DNA of 64,000 nt from positions 1,922,001 to 1,986,000 of the forward strand of contig NZ_JAMYWY010000001.1 in the NCBI RefSeq assembly GCF_024159265.1, written 5' to 3'. The notes beneath the pieces were generated by a model. The model was not told where the DNA came from. It saw only the letters and a program-made list of their open reading frames with translations, and did no database searches. The position numbers and the translations under genes were made by a program. Below are positions 18,377 to 28,459 of this stretch, one piece after another. This DNA comes from Paenibacillus sp. 1781tsa1 (GTDB lineage Bacteria; Bacillota; Bacilli; Paenibacillales; Paenibacillaceae). Position 1 is the stretch's first letter. Every line of letters begins with the position of its first letter.

Positions 18377-19417
18377 ATGAAAAAGATGCTCAGCTTGTCT
18401 TTGGTGATGTTGCTGGCGGTATCGGTTATGCTCGCAGGTTGCGGTAGCAAACCGAAAGAAGAAACAAATGCCGGAGGAGATACAGGTGGAACTCCCACTG
18501 AAGCCAAATCCGATCTCAAAATCGGTATGGTTACTGACGTAGGTGGAGTTAATGACAAATCCTTTAACCAATCCGCTTGGGAAGCTCTGCAAGCGACTGA
18601 AACAGAAACAGGGGTAGCAGTTAAATACCTGCAAAGTAAATCCGATGAAGAGTACATTCCGAACTTGAACGAATTCGTCAAAGGTGGATATGATCTGACT
18701 TGGGGTATCGGTTTCCAATTGGCTGATGCAATCAAAACGGTTGCTGACCAAAACCCGGATTCCAAACTCGCGATCATTGACAGTGTAGTGGATTCTCCTA
18801 ATGTTAAGTCCGTAACTTTTGCTGAAGAAGAAGGATCCTTCTTGGTTGGTGTTGTTGCCGGTCTGACAACAAAAACAAACAAAATTGGTTTTGTAGGCGG
18901 TATGGAAAGCCCACTGATCAAAAAGTTTGAAGTAGGATTCAGAGAAGGTGTTAAAGCAGTGAACCCTGATGCTCAATTCATTTCTAACTACACAGGTGCA
19001 TTTGATAAACCTGACTTGGGTAAAGCAGCAGCAGCAACACTTTACAATGAAGGCGTAGATATTATCTTCCACGCTTCTGGCGCAACAGGTAACGGTGTGT
19101 TTAAAGAAGCAAGTGCTCGTAAGAACCAAGGTCAAGATGTATGGGTTATCGGTGTTGACAAAGACCAATCTCTTGAGTTTGGTGACGAGATCACTTTGAC
19201 TTCCATGATCAAAAAAGTTGACGAAGCAGTTAAGCGCGTTAACAAAGAAGTAGTTGATGGTACATTCGCCGGCGGTTCCGAGAACCTGACTTTGAAAGAA
19301 AACGGCGTAGGTATTGCTGATACCTCTACTGCCAACGTATCTGCTGATACACTTGCTAAAGTAGAAGAGTACAAAGAAAAAATCATCAGCGGCGAAATCA
19401 AAGTTCCTACAGAGTAA
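18377..19417 (+). CDS. Nucleoside-binding lipoprotein, BMP/PnrA family
   Basis: Substrate-binding lipoprotein of 346 residues in the BMP family (Med/BmpA/PnrA; Bacillus NupN). The signal peptide ends in LAGC with the lipid cysteine at 22, followed by a Lys/Glu/Gly linker. The motif GMVTDVGGVNDKSFNQSAWE is the family fingerprint, and HASGATGNGVF near the C-terminal domain fits ribose-moiety binding. It heads an operon with a two-domain ATPase and two permeases at 19602-23175. A strong stem-loop after it probably keeps its mRNA more abundant than the rest. Confidence 0.92.
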   Translation: MKKMLSLSLVMLLAVSVMLAGCGSKPKEETNAGGDTGGTPTEAKSDLKIGMVTDVGGVNDKSFNQSAWEALQATETETGVAVKYLQSKSDEEYIPNLNEFVKGGYDLTWGIGFQLADAIKTVADQNPDSKLAIIDSVVDSPNVKSVTFAEEEGSFLVGVVAGLTTKTNKIGFVGGMESPLIKKFEVGFREGVKAVNPDAQFISNYTGAFDKPDLGKAAAATLYNEGVDIIFHASGATGNGVFKEASARKNQGQDVWVIGVDKDQSLEFGDEITLTSMIKKVDEAVKRVNKEVVDGTFAGGSENLTLKENGVGIADTSTANVSADTLAKVEEYKEKIISGEIKVPTE

Positions 19418-19441
19418 TTTTGATCCTAGTCGCAAATGAAT

Positions 19442-19560
19442 AATCATTGGGGCCGGTCTTGACCGGCCTTATGATTGCAAGAACAGGAACATTTGATCAA
19501 GTCATCATAACAATTGTACAAGGTCACTGTGTATCAACGCTCCGGTAGGAGCTTTTCTTT
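19442..19560 (+). terminator. Stem-loops between binding protein and ATPase genes
   Basis: First hairpin: AATCAT..GGCCGGTC / GACCGGCC..ATGATT (19442-19476) without a T-run, likely a 3'-end stabiliser. Second: GCTCC-GGTA-GGAGC followed by TTTTCTTT (19539-19560), a short, probably leaky terminator. Together they would lower expression of the downstream genes. Confidence 0.5.
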
Positions 19561-19601
19561 CGTTTGCGGAACCACACTATATCAGTTATAAGGGTGATTA
19601 C

Positions 19602-21140
19602 ATGGGTGCAGCAACCCCCGTCGTTGAGTTAAAACAAATTACGAAGCGTTTCCCAGGCATTGTTGCCAACGACGCCATCAGCCTTCAGCTTCGTAAAGGC
19701 GAGATCCATGCGCTACTGGGCGAAAACGGCGCTGGTAAGTCAACGTTGATGAATATTGTATTTGGTCTCTATCAGCCAGATGAAGGTTCCATTGAAGTGA
19801 ATGGCAAGCCTGTCATCATCGACAGCCCTAACCGAGCAATCGATCTTGGCATCGGAATGGTGCATCAGCACTTTAAGCTTGTACAGCCGTTCACGGTAAC
19901 AGAGAACATTATTTTGGGATCTGAACCAACGAAGGGTCTCAATATTAACTATAAAAAAGCAGCCGCTGAAGTTCAGCGTCTTTCCGAACAGTATGGACTT
20001 AAGGTGAATCCTCATGCCAAAATTCATGATATCTCTGTCGGAATGCAGCAACGTGTCGAGATTGTTAAAACGTTGTATCGAGGTGCAGACATTCTGATTT
20101 TTGACGAGCCTACAGCCGTATTGACTCCTCAAGAGATCAAAGAACTGATGATCATCATGAAGAAACTTGTAGCTGAAGGAAAGTCCATTATTTTGATCAC
20201 GCACAAACTTAAAGAGATCATGGAAATTTCCGATACGGTAACGATTATCCGTCGGGGTAAAGTCATTGATTCGGTTAAAACATCGGAAACCAATCCAAAT
20301 GAGTTGGCAGAGAAAATGGTGGGGCGGAATGTCACGTTCAAAGTAGATAAAAAGCCGGCTACACCAGGAGCGAATGTGCTTGAAGTCAGCAAATTAACCG
20401 CCAAGAATAAAGAAGGTATTGCAGTATTGAACCAACTTAACCTGAACGTACGTGCTGGAGAAATTGTTGGAATTGCAGGCGTGGATGGTAACGGTCAAAG
20501 TGAACTGATTGAAGCTCTTACCGGACTTCGTAAAGTAGAGAGCGGTTCGATTCTTTTGGAGGGTAAGGAGCTGTCCAATCATTCTCCGCGCCATATCTCG
20601 GAGTCGGGTGTAGCCCACATCCCGGAAGATCGACATAAACACGGACTTGTACTTGATTTTTCAGTGAGTGAAAATATCGTTCTGGAATCGTATTATAAAG
20701 CACCATACACCCGTAAAGGTTTCCTTAACTTCGATGCCATCAAACAGCAAGCGAAACGACTTGTTGAGGCATTTGACGTACGTACACCAAGCATCGAGAC
20801 CAAAGCTCGGTCCTTGTCCGGAGGAAACCAGCAAAAGGCCATTATCGCCCGTGAGGTAGATAAAAACCCTGAACTGCTTATCGCTGCGCAACCAACACGT
20901 GGTTTGGATGTAGGGGCTATTGAGTTCGTGCAAAAGCAACTGATTGCACAGCGCGATCAAGGGAAGGCTGTTCTACTGATTTCATTTGAGCTTGATGAGA
21001 TTATCAATGTATCTGACCGAATTGCTGTTATTTATGAAGGACAGATCGTTGGCGAGGTGCTGCCGGAAGAAACCAATGACAGGGAGCTCGGCTTGATGAT
21101 GGCGGGCAGCACCCAAAAGAGAGGTACTGCGCATGAATAA
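19602..21140 (+). CDS. Nucleoside ABC transporter ATP-binding protein, NupO-like
   Basis: Two fused ATP-binding domains, 512 residues, RbsA/NupO type. Domain 1 is canonical: Walker A GENGAGKST (40-48), signature SVGMQQRVE, Walker B LIFDEPTA. Domain 2 is degenerate, as usual for the family: DGNGQSE in place of Walker A, signature SGGNQQKA, and AAQPTRG at Walker B. AGGGTGATTAC precedes the ATG. The stop overlaps the next gene by eight bases, so translation is coupled. With the BMP lipoprotein it drives uptake of purine nucleosides such as guanosine (by analogy with Bacillus NupNOPQ). Confidence 0.93.
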   Translation: MGAATPVVELKQITKRFPGIVANDAISLQLRKGEIHALLGENGAGKSTLMNIVFGLYQPDEGSIEVNGKPVIIDSPNRAIDLGIGMVHQHFKLVQPFTVTENIILGSEPTKGLNINYKKAAAEVQRLSEQYGLKVNPHAKIHDISVGMQQRVEIVKTLYRGADILIFDEPTAVLTPQEIKELMIIMKKLVAEGKSIILITHKLKEIMEISDTVTIIRRGKVIDSVKTSETNPNELAEKMVGRNVTFKVDKKPATPGANVLEVSKLTAKNKEGIAVLNQLNLNVRAGEIVGIAGVDGNGQSELIEALTGLRKVESGSILLEGKELSNHSPRHISESGVAHIPEDRHKHGLVLDFSVSENIVLESYYKAPYTRKGFLNFDAIKQQAKRLVEAFDVRTPSIETKARSLSGGNQQKAIIAREVDKNPELLIAAQPTRGLDVGAIEFVQKQLIAQRDQGKAVLLISFELDEIINVSDRIAVIYEGQIVGEVLPEETNDRELGLMMAGSTQKRGTAHE

Positions 21141-22212
21141 CGTATTGAAATGGTTTACGCGAGATTCATTTATTTTGCCTGTAGTAGCTATTATTATGGG
21201 TCTTATTCTCGGTGGAGTTGTCATGCTGATTGGTGGTTACAATCCAATCGAAGCCTATGGTGCATTGTTCACCAAGGTATTTGGCGACATGTACAACTTT
21301 GGTGAAGCAGTACGGGAAATGACACCACTAATTATGACTGGACTTGCATTTGCATTTGCATCACGTGCAGGGTTGTTTAACATCGGGGGAGAAGGTCAAT
21401 TTCTCGTTGGTATGACCGCTGCAACATTTGTTGGTGTTAAGTTTGCAGGTTTGCCGATCTACCTTCATGCGCCACTGGCTTTGATTGCCGGTGCATTATT
21501 TGGTGGTCTGTGGGCCGCTATTGCTGGTTATCTGAAGGCGGCACGTGGGGTCAATGAAGTTATCAGTAGTATCATGTTGAACTGGATTGGTCTGTATCTG
21601 GCGAACCTTATCGTACGCCAATTCTTACTGTTGAAGGGCGAGAATCGTTCCGTGGATATCAGCGAATCGGCTTCGATTAGTTTGACATGGCTCTCTGAAC
21701 TGATGGGCAATTCCCGTGTACACATGGGGACGTTAATTGCCCTTGTGATGGCTGTGCTCTTTTATATCTATATGTGGAAAACAAAACAAGGTTATGAAAT
21801 CCGCGCGGTAGGTTACAACCCTAATGCGGCTGAATATGCAGGTATGCATGTTAACCGGAATATCGTAAAAGCGATGTTTATCAGTGGTATGCTTGCGGGT
21901 CTTGGTGGTGCCTTCCAGGTTCTTGGTGTGTTCCAATACCAAACCGTAATGTCGGGTTCACCGGGAACAGGCTTTGACGGAATTGCGGTTGCCCTGATTG
22001 GTTTGAATCATCCGTTTGGGGTGTTATTGGGGGCAGTGTTGTTTGGTACCCTCACGTACGGATCTGCAGGTATGAGTTTTGCTGCGGATGTTCCGCCTGA
22101 GATTATTCGGATTGTGATCGGTTCGATTATCTTCTTCATTGCGGCACAAGGCATCGTGCGCTGGATACTTAAACCGTTCTATTCGAAGCGTAAGAAAGAG
22201 AAGGTGTTGTAG
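21133..22212 (+). CDS. Nucleoside ABC transporter permease, NupP-like
   Basis: Polytopic membrane protein of 359 residues in the branched-chain-amino-acid/ribose permease superfamily (BPD_transp_2). FNIGGEGQFLVGM is the typical motif after the first helices, and GVNEVISSIMLNWIG is the conserved loop. It overlaps the ATPase gene by eight bases, and its TAG is immediately followed by the ATG of the second permease, a tight operon. The C-terminus is basic (KRKKEK), cytoplasmic. Confidence 0.92.
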   Translation: MNNVLKWFTRDSFILPVVAIIMGLILGGVVMLIGGYNPIEAYGALFTKVFGDMYNFGEAVREMTPLIMTGLAFAFASRAGLFNIGGEGQFLVGMTAATFVGVKFAGLPIYLHAPLALIAGALFGGLWAAIAGYLKAARGVNEVISSIMLNWIGLYLANLIVRQFLLLKGENRSVDISESASISLTWLSELMGNSRVHMGTLIALVMAVLFYIYMWKTKQGYEIRAVGYNPNAAEYAGMHVNRNIVKAMFISGMLAGLGGAFQVLGVFQYQTVMSGSPGTGFDGIAVALIGLNHPFGVLLGAVLFGTLTYGSAGMSFAADVPPEIIRIVIGSIIFFIAAQGIVRWILKPFYSKRKKEKVL

Positions 22213-23175
22213 ATGGACTTGTTGACAATTGGGCAAATTATCAATACGACGCTTGTCTTTGCTACGGCATTGATTTTTGCATCACTCGGCGGAATTTTTT
22301 CGGAAAAATCAGGGGTAACGAATCTTGGACTTGAAGGCTTTATGGTCTTCGGTGCCTTTGCAGCTGGTATCGGGGCGCATTATGCTCAAGAAGCGGGTAT
22401 GGGCGGAACGACGTCGGCCTGGATGGGGGTTCTGCTTGCGATTGTATTGGGCATACTGGTATCGTTGATTCATGCCGTTGCGTCTATCACATTTAAGGCA
22501 GACCAGATTATCAGTGGTATTGTCATTAACTTTTTGGCAGCAGGAAGTACGTTGTACTTGGTTAAACTGTTGTTCGAAGGTTCTGGTGATTCACCGTTGG
22601 TTCAAGGCTTCAACAAGTTTGATGTGCCATTCTTGAAAGACATTCCTTTGCTTGGAGAAGCCTTCTTCAAAAACGTATATCCAACGACATATCTGGCAAT
22701 TCTGTTCGTATTCCTGACGTATTACATCATGTTTAAAACACCATTTGGTCTGCGCCTTCGTTCTGTAGGTGAACATCCAAGTGCGGCTGATACGGTTGGT
22801 GTTAAAGTGCGTCGTTATCGCTATGTTGGCGTTATGATCAGTGGTGCGCTTGCAGCCATTGGTGGTGCTGCAATCACGTTGACGACTACGGGTACATTCT
22901 CACACAATACGGTTTCCGGCCAAGGTTATATTGCCATTGCAGCTATGATCTTTGGTAAGTGGAATCCAATTGGTGCATTTGGTGCGGCTGTCTTCTTTGG
23001 ATTCTCACAAGCAATCCGAAACTATGTGCAGTTGTTTGAATGGTCACAAAGTATTCCCCAGGAAATTATTTTCATGTTGCCTTACCTGCTTACCATCATC
23101 GTTCTTGTTGCAGCGGTTGGACGTTCTTCGGCTCCGTCTGCACTCGGTGAAGCGTATGACCCGGGTAAAAGGTAG
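22213..23175 (+). CDS. Nucleoside ABC transporter permease, NupQ-like
   Basis: Second membrane subunit, 320 residues, same superfamily. NLGLEGFMVFGAFAA and the ADQIISGIVINFLA loop are conserved. It starts directly at the stop of the first permease, with GAAGGTG as ribosome site inside that gene. It completes the binding-protein/ATPase/two-permease set. A terminator follows about 40 bases later. Confidence 0.92.
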   Translation: MDLLTIGQIINTTLVFATALIFASLGGIFSEKSGVTNLGLEGFMVFGAFAAGIGAHYAQEAGMGGTTSAWMGVLLAIVLGILVSLIHAVASITFKADQIISGIVINFLAAGSTLYLVKLLFEGSGDSPLVQGFNKFDVPFLKDIPLLGEAFFKNVYPTTYLAILFVFLTYYIMFKTPFGLRLRSVGEHPSAADTVGVKVRRYRYVGVMISGALAAIGGAAITLTTTGTFSHNTVSGQGYIAIAAMIFGKWNPIGAFGAAVFFGFSQAIRNYVQLFEWSQSIPQEIIFMLPYLLTIIVLVAAVGRSSAPSALGEAYDPGKR

Positions 23176-23215
23176 CAATGTGCAACTTGTCAATTTATTA
23201 TCCAAAAGCTTGATA

Positions 23216-23246
23216 AAAGGGTCCGCCTTGTGCGGGCCTTTTTTGT
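23216..23246 (+). terminator. Nucleoside importer terminator
   Basis: AAGG-GTCCGC / GCGGGCCTT hairpin with a T6 tail. Confidence 0.75.
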
Positions 23247-23391
23247 TTTCTTGAACGTAGGCAAGCCACTTTTTCACGTTTACTTTGGTTCTCGTGCAGA
23301 TACCCATATTTTCAGGTAGGGACAAAGAAACAGGCGAATCCAGTCATGGACGAATACACTGTTTTGAACGATCCGAGGAGGAGGGGAAAGT

Positions 23392-23784
23392 ATGAAACTA
23401 CAAGTTACGCGTGATGAAGCGATGAAATTAATAGGCAAAAATATTGTTGCAATCAAAAAAGACGGCACTCGGGTTACGGGAAAGCTGTTGAAAGTATCCG
23501 GCAATAAACTGGTACTGAAGCGTCTGAATGGCAAAAAGGTACGCACAAAAGCGATTCTGCCACTGGTATTATTTGATTTGCTGGCTATTGCCACACTGCC
23601 TTATGCTTATGGCGCTGGTCCCGGCTTCGGTCCCGGATATGGACCAGGACCAAAACCAGGCCATGGATATGGCCCAGGTTACGGACCTGGATATGGTGGA
23701 CCTGGAGGACCTGGTGGCGGATATGGACCGGGTCCTGGATTCGGTCCTTATGGACCTGGGCCACGTCCGCCAGGATTTTTCTAG
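23392..23784 (+). CDS. Small Sm-like-core protein with Gly/Pro/Tyr-rich tail
   Basis: 130 residues of unknown function. Residues 1-55 look like a small beta-barrel of the Sm/LSm or KOW kind (GKNIVAIKKDGTRVTGKLLK, then VSGNKLVLKRLNGKKV). A hydrophobic stretch LPLVLFDLLAIATLPYAY follows, then about 58 residues made almost only of Gly, Pro, Tyr and Phe in GPGYGPG-like units. GGAGGAGGGG precedes the ATG. The tail resembles proteins of spore coats or surface layers, and the N-part could bind RNA or protein; neither is proven. It is transcribed away from the nucleoside operon and convergent with a GNAT gene. Confidence 0.75.
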   Translation: MKLQVTRDEAMKLIGKNIVAIKKDGTRVTGKLLKVSGNKLVLKRLNGKKVRTKAILPLVLFDLLAIATLPYAYGAGPGFGPGYGPGPKPGHGYGPGYGPGYGGPGGPGGGYGPGPGFGPYGPGPRPPGFF

Positions 23785-23790
23785 GATATT

Positions 23791-24237
23791 CTATAATGTT
23801 TTTTCCAATTCGTAGCAGCGGCTTATCATGATGTATCGAATCGCGCTGTATCCATTTTTTTGATAAAACTGAATCCCTTTGGTATTGCCTTCATCCACCA
23901 TCACTTTCGATCTTCGACAACCCCGGGATGCCGCAAAGCTCTCTGCTTTGAGCAGCAAAGTTTGCCCATAACGTTTGCGTTGTTCTTTCAGGCTAACAGC
24001 CATCATATCGACATAGAGCAGTTCCCCATGCATGAGAAAATGGATGAATGCCACAGCAGCTTTATCTGGCTCCGGCGAGACAACAAAGGTCATGCCCCTG
24101 TTCATTCGCAGGGGTATTTCTTTGCGGATTTTGTTAATTTCTTTTTCACTCATGTGAGAGAGAGGCACAAGTTGAGTGTCAATCAGCTTCATGATGGCGC
24201 CATCATCCAGCTTGGATGTGCGTTGCCGAATCACCAT
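23791..24237 (-). CDS. GNAT-family N-acetyltransferase
   Basis: A 148-residue acetyl-CoA-dependent acetyltransferase. The central strand LLYVDMMAVSLKEQRKRYGQTLL carries the acetyl-CoA pyrophosphate loop (QRKRYGQ; written in two parts: LLYVDMMAVS and KEQRKRYGQTLL). The C-terminal NTKGIQFYQKNGY is the usual GNAT motif. AAAGGAGG precedes the ATG at 24237. Its end lies six bases from the stop of the convergent glycine-rich gene, with no obvious terminator between. The substrate is unknown. Confidence 0.85.
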   Translation of the reverse strand: MVIRQRTSKLDDGAIMKLIDTQLVPLSHMSEKEINKIRKEIPLRMNRGMTFVVSPEPDKAAVAFIHFLMHGELLYVDMMAVSLKEQRKRYGQTLLLKAESFAASRGCRRSKVMVDEGNTKGIQFYQKNGYSAIRYIMISRCYELEKTL

Positions 24238-24426
24238 ACGGAGCCTCCTTTCAGGACCAGTCGTGCTGCTCGTATATCCTATGCCCGAGACAAGATAAAA
24301 GGTGACTGAATGAAGCGCCGAGATTAGGGCAACCTTAAAGGTTGAAGAGGGAGGAAGGAAGGTTCTCTGAATTTTTATGCAAAACAGGTATTGACTTATC
24401 GGTTGGAGGAATCATATAATGTTCCT
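24238..24426. other. Divergent spacer GNAT / ilv leader
   Basis: It holds the ilv promoter (next entry). CTGAATTTT at about 24367 resembles half of a CodY box, but the other half is absent. Nothing else is recognised. Confidence 0.4.
24391..24420 (+). promoter_or_regulatory. Promoter of the ilvBHC-leuA operon
   Basis: TTGACT (24391-24396), an 18-base spacer, then perfect TATAAT (24415-24420). Confidence 0.7.
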
Positions 24427-24792
24427 AACATTTAACGAGAATATTTCATCGGCTATGAAGAGGACGAAGTTTTAAGGGCTCTTTTGCTCAGAGAGTGGCT
24501 GGAATTGCTGAAACCACCACCATTATCCCTTATATACGAGCTCACCTCGGAGCTGTTTTCCTGAAAAGCACTGGATGTCACTCCTTTCGCGTATTAGGGA
24601 AAATCGTATGTCTGCGTTACAGACAACAGGTATGGGAAACGACTATGTTCGTTTGAGCTATTCGTTTTGTTGTACCTGGTAAGGTCCGTTATTGCGAAAT
24701 TTCGGGCAAAGTTGGGTGGTACCACGGAAGCGATAACCTTTCGTCCCTCGCAAGCATGAACTTGTTTGCAGGGATGGAAGGTTTTTTTTGTA
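24427..24792 (+). ncRNA. T-box leader, leucine specifier, upstream of ilvB
   Basis: tRNA-sensing leader RNA. The stem I AG-bulge region is AGAGAGTGGCTGG (about 24490). The specifier codon is read as CTC (Leu) at 24541-24543 in CGAG-CTC-ACCTCGGAGC, the same context as the TTC codon in the pheS leader of this window. The T-box sequence GGGTGGTACCACGG lies at 24714-24727 and overlaps the antiterminator. A terminator hairpin AACCTT..TCCCT / AGGGA..AAGGTT with a T8 tail follows at 24735-24789. Uncharged tRNA-Leu would allow read-through into ilvB. Bacillus ilv-leu also uses a Leu CUC specifier. Confidence 0.9.
24735..24789 (+). terminator. Conditional terminator of the ilv T-box
   Basis: Long stem with TCCCT/AGGGA and AACCTT/AAGGTT blocks and a T8 tail. 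It is mutually exclusive with the antiterminator formed by the T-box sequence. Confidence 0.85.
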
Positions 24793-24837
24793 ACTTTAAA
24801 TGTCAGAATGGTGTAAATTTCGAGAGGAGGATGACTG

Positions 24838-26589
24838 ATGGGAGCTCAAATTCCAGAAGTGCGGTCAACAGATGAATTACGTGAAAAATGGATGAAGCCG
24901 GAGGTCATTAGCGGATCCGAAATTCTGCTGAGAAGCTTGTTACTTGAAGGTGTAGAGTGCGTATTTGGTTACCCGGGCGGCGCAGTGTTGTACATTTACG
25001 ATGCGATGTATGGTTTCGAGGATTTCAAACACGTTCTCACTCGTCATGAACAAGGAGCAATACATGCAGCTGACGGATATGCACGTGCAAGCGGCAAAGT
25101 TGGTGTCTGCATCGCTACTTCCGGACCAGGAGCAACGAATCTGGTTACGGGTATTGCAACAGCGTATATGGATTCAGTACCACTCGTAGTCATTACGGGG
25201 AACGTTATTTCGAGCCTGATCGGGTCAGATGCTTTCCAGGAAGCGGACATTACCGGGATTACAATGCCAATCACGAAACACAGTTACCTGGTAAAAGATG
25301 TAAAAGATCTGTCTAGTGTAATTCATGAGGCATTCCATATTGCCAATACCGGTCGTAAAGGTCCTGTACTGATCGACATACCGAAAGATGTATCAGCGAA
25401 CAAAACATTGTTTGAACCGACAACTGAACCTGTTATATTGAGAGGGTACAATCCACGGACAGTACCAAACAAACTGCAGGTTGACCGTTTGGCCCAAGCC
25501 ATTCAGGAAGCAGAACGTCCAATGATTCTGGCTGGTGGCGGTGTGGTGTACTCGGGTGGACATGAAGAACTGTTCGAGTTTGTTGAGAAGACAGGTATTC
25601 CAATTACAACGACTCTCCTTGGTTTGGGTGCTTTCCCAAGCGGTCATGAATTATGGACGGGTATGCCAGGTATGCACGGAACGTACACTTCCAATCAGGC
25701 TATTCAACAAGCGGATCTGCTGATTAATATCGGCGCACGATTCGATGATCGGGTTACAGGCAAGCTGGATGGATTCGCTCCACATGCCAAGATCGTTCAT
25801 ATCGATATCGATCCGGCTGAGATTGGTAAAAACATTGCAACCGATATTCCAATCGTTGGTGATGTGAAGACTGTACTGGAAATAGCCAACAAAGAAGTTG
25901 GACGTGCCGAGCGTGCAGACGCATGGAGAGATCAGATCAAACAGTGGAAGCAAGAGAAACCTTACAGCTATACCGATTCAGACGAAGTGCTGAAACCCCA
26001 GTGGGTTGTGGAAATGCTGAATGATACAACCAAAGGTGAAGCGATTGTAACTACGGATGTGGGACAACATCAGATGTGGGCAGCACAATATTACAAATTT
26101 AATCAACCACGTTCATGGGTAACTTCGGGTGGTCTCGGTACGATGGGCTTTGGATTCCCTTCTGCCATAGGTGCTCAGATGGCCAATCCGGACAGACTCG
26201 TTATCTCCATTAACGGTGACGGCGGAATGCAGATGTGTTCCCAAGAACTCGCGATCTGTGCCATTAACAATATACCGGTTAAAATTGTGATCATTAACAA
26301 TCAGGTACTCGGAATGGTTCGCCAATGGCAAGAGATCATCTATGAGAACCGTTACAGTCATATCGATTTGGCAGGAAGTCCGGATTTTGTAAAATTGGCT
26401 GAAGCTTATGGCGTAAAAGGTTTGCGTGCAACGAACAAGGAAGAAGCCGAGCGTGCTTGGCAGGAAGCTTTGGATACACCGGGACCGGTCGTTGTTGAAT
26501 TCGTAGTTCGCAAGGAAGAAAATGTATATCCAATGGTTCCGCAGGGAGCAACAATTGATCAAATGCTGATGGGGGATGCTGACGAATGA
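24838..26589 (+). CDS. ilvB: Acetolactate synthase large (catalytic) subunit
   Basis: Thiamine-diphosphate enzyme making acetolactate or acetohydroxybutyrate, the first common step to Val, Leu and Ile. It has 583 residues. The catalytic Glu lies in TRHEQGA, the FAD/regulatory domain is in the middle, and the ThDP-binding GDGGMQMCSQEL...NN motif is near residue 460. GAGAGGAGG precedes the ATG. The N-terminus has about 20 extra residues before the PYR domain. It overlaps ilvH by four bases (ATGA), and both follow a Leu T-box. Confidence 0.96.
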   Translation: MGAQIPEVRSTDELREKWMKPEVISGSEILLRSLLLEGVECVFGYPGGAVLYIYDAMYGFEDFKHVLTRHEQGAIHAADGYARASGKVGVCIATSGPGATNLVTGIATAYMDSVPLVVITGNVISSLIGSDAFQEADITGITMPITKHSYLVKDVKDLSSVIHEAFHIANTGRKGPVLIDIPKDVSANKTLFEPTTEPVILRGYNPRTVPNKLQVDRLAQAIQEAERPMILAGGGVVYSGGHEELFEFVEKTGIPITTTLLGLGAFPSGHELWTGMPGMHGTYTSNQAIQQADLLINIGARFDDRVTGKLDGFAPHAKIVHIDIDPAEIGKNIATDIPIVGDVKTVLEIANKEVGRAERADAWRDQIKQWKQEKPYSYTDSDEVLKPQWVVEMLNDTTKGEAIVTTDVGQHQMWAAQYYKFNQPRSWVTSGGLGTMGFGFPSAIGAQMANPDRLVISINGDGGMQMCSQELAICAINNIPVKIVIINNQVLGMVRQWQEIIYENRYSHIDLAGSPDFVKLAEAYGVKGLRATNKEEAERAWQEALDTPGPVVVEFVVRKEENVYPMVPQGATIDQMLMGDADE

Positions 26590-27068
26590 TTAGACATACG
26601 ATTTCAATATTGGTTAACGATCAGCCAGGCGTCCTTCAGCGGGTATCAGGGTTGTTCGGTCGACGCGGATTTAACATTGAGAGTATTACAGTGGGTCAAT
26701 CAGAAGAACCCGGACTCTCCCGGATGGTTATTGTCACCATTGGTGACGATAAAACGCTGGAGCAGATTGAGAAACAATTGTACAAAATCATCGATGTGAT
26801 TAAAGTGGTTGATTTCAGCCTGAAACCAATGGTAGCCCGTGAACTTGCCCTGATCAAAGTTAAAGCAGAGCCTTCCGAGCGTCCTGAGATTCTGGGTGTG
26901 GTAGAAACATTCCGCGCATCCGTTGTAGATGTTGGTCCAGGCAGCCTGATTGTACAGGTGGTCGGAGATACGGACAAAATTGATGCGATGATTGAACTGC
27001 TCAAGCCATATGGCATTCGTGAATTGTCCCGTACAGGCATAACTGCATTGGTACGTGGCAACGTATAA
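26586..27068 (+). CDS. ilvH: Acetolactate synthase small (regulatory) subunit
   Basis: Regulatory subunit, 160 residues, with an N-terminal ACT domain (ISILVNDQPGVLQRVSGLF) that binds valine and a C-terminal ALS_ss_C domain. It activates IlvB and confers feedback inhibition. The 4-base overlap with ilvB couples their synthesis. A 259-base structured spacer separates it from ilvC. Confidence 0.95.
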   Translation: MIRHTISILVNDQPGVLQRVSGLFGRRGFNIESITVGQSEEPGLSRMVIVTIGDDKTLEQIEKQLYKIIDVIKVVDFSLKPMVARELALIKVKAEPSERPEILGVVETFRASVVDVGPGSLIVQVVGDTDKIDAMIELLKPYGIRELSRTGITALVRGNV

Positions 27069-27077
27069 AGCTATAAT
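27048..27077 (+). promoter_or_regulatory. Candidate internal promoter for ilvC
   Basis: TTGGTA (27048-27053), an 18-base spacer, then TATAAT (27072-27077), overlapping the end of ilvH. It would yield a structured leader of about 245 nt for ilvC-leuA without the T-box. Confidence 0.4.
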
Positions 27078-27081
27078 GATG

Positions 27082-28320
<1,239 letters not shown>

Positions 28321-28459
28321 GCATTAACTTTTAGAACCTGCACTTTAAGGTATTCAAGTAAACTTAGAGCTTTAACTGGGAATAGCGGCCGTGCTTATGC
28401 GTGAGCCGCTATTGCTGGTTCAGAGAAACATTATAATACAAGTACAGGAGGTGCGAAGC

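Noticed and set aside
18242..19447. 401-codon open frame on the minus strand
   Set aside because: It lies opposite the nucleoside-binding lipoprotein gene and has no ribosome site; it is a codon-usage shadow.
24361..24390. CodY box upstream of the ilv promoter
   Set aside because: Only one half-site-like CTGAATTTT; too many mismatches to the 15-base consensus.
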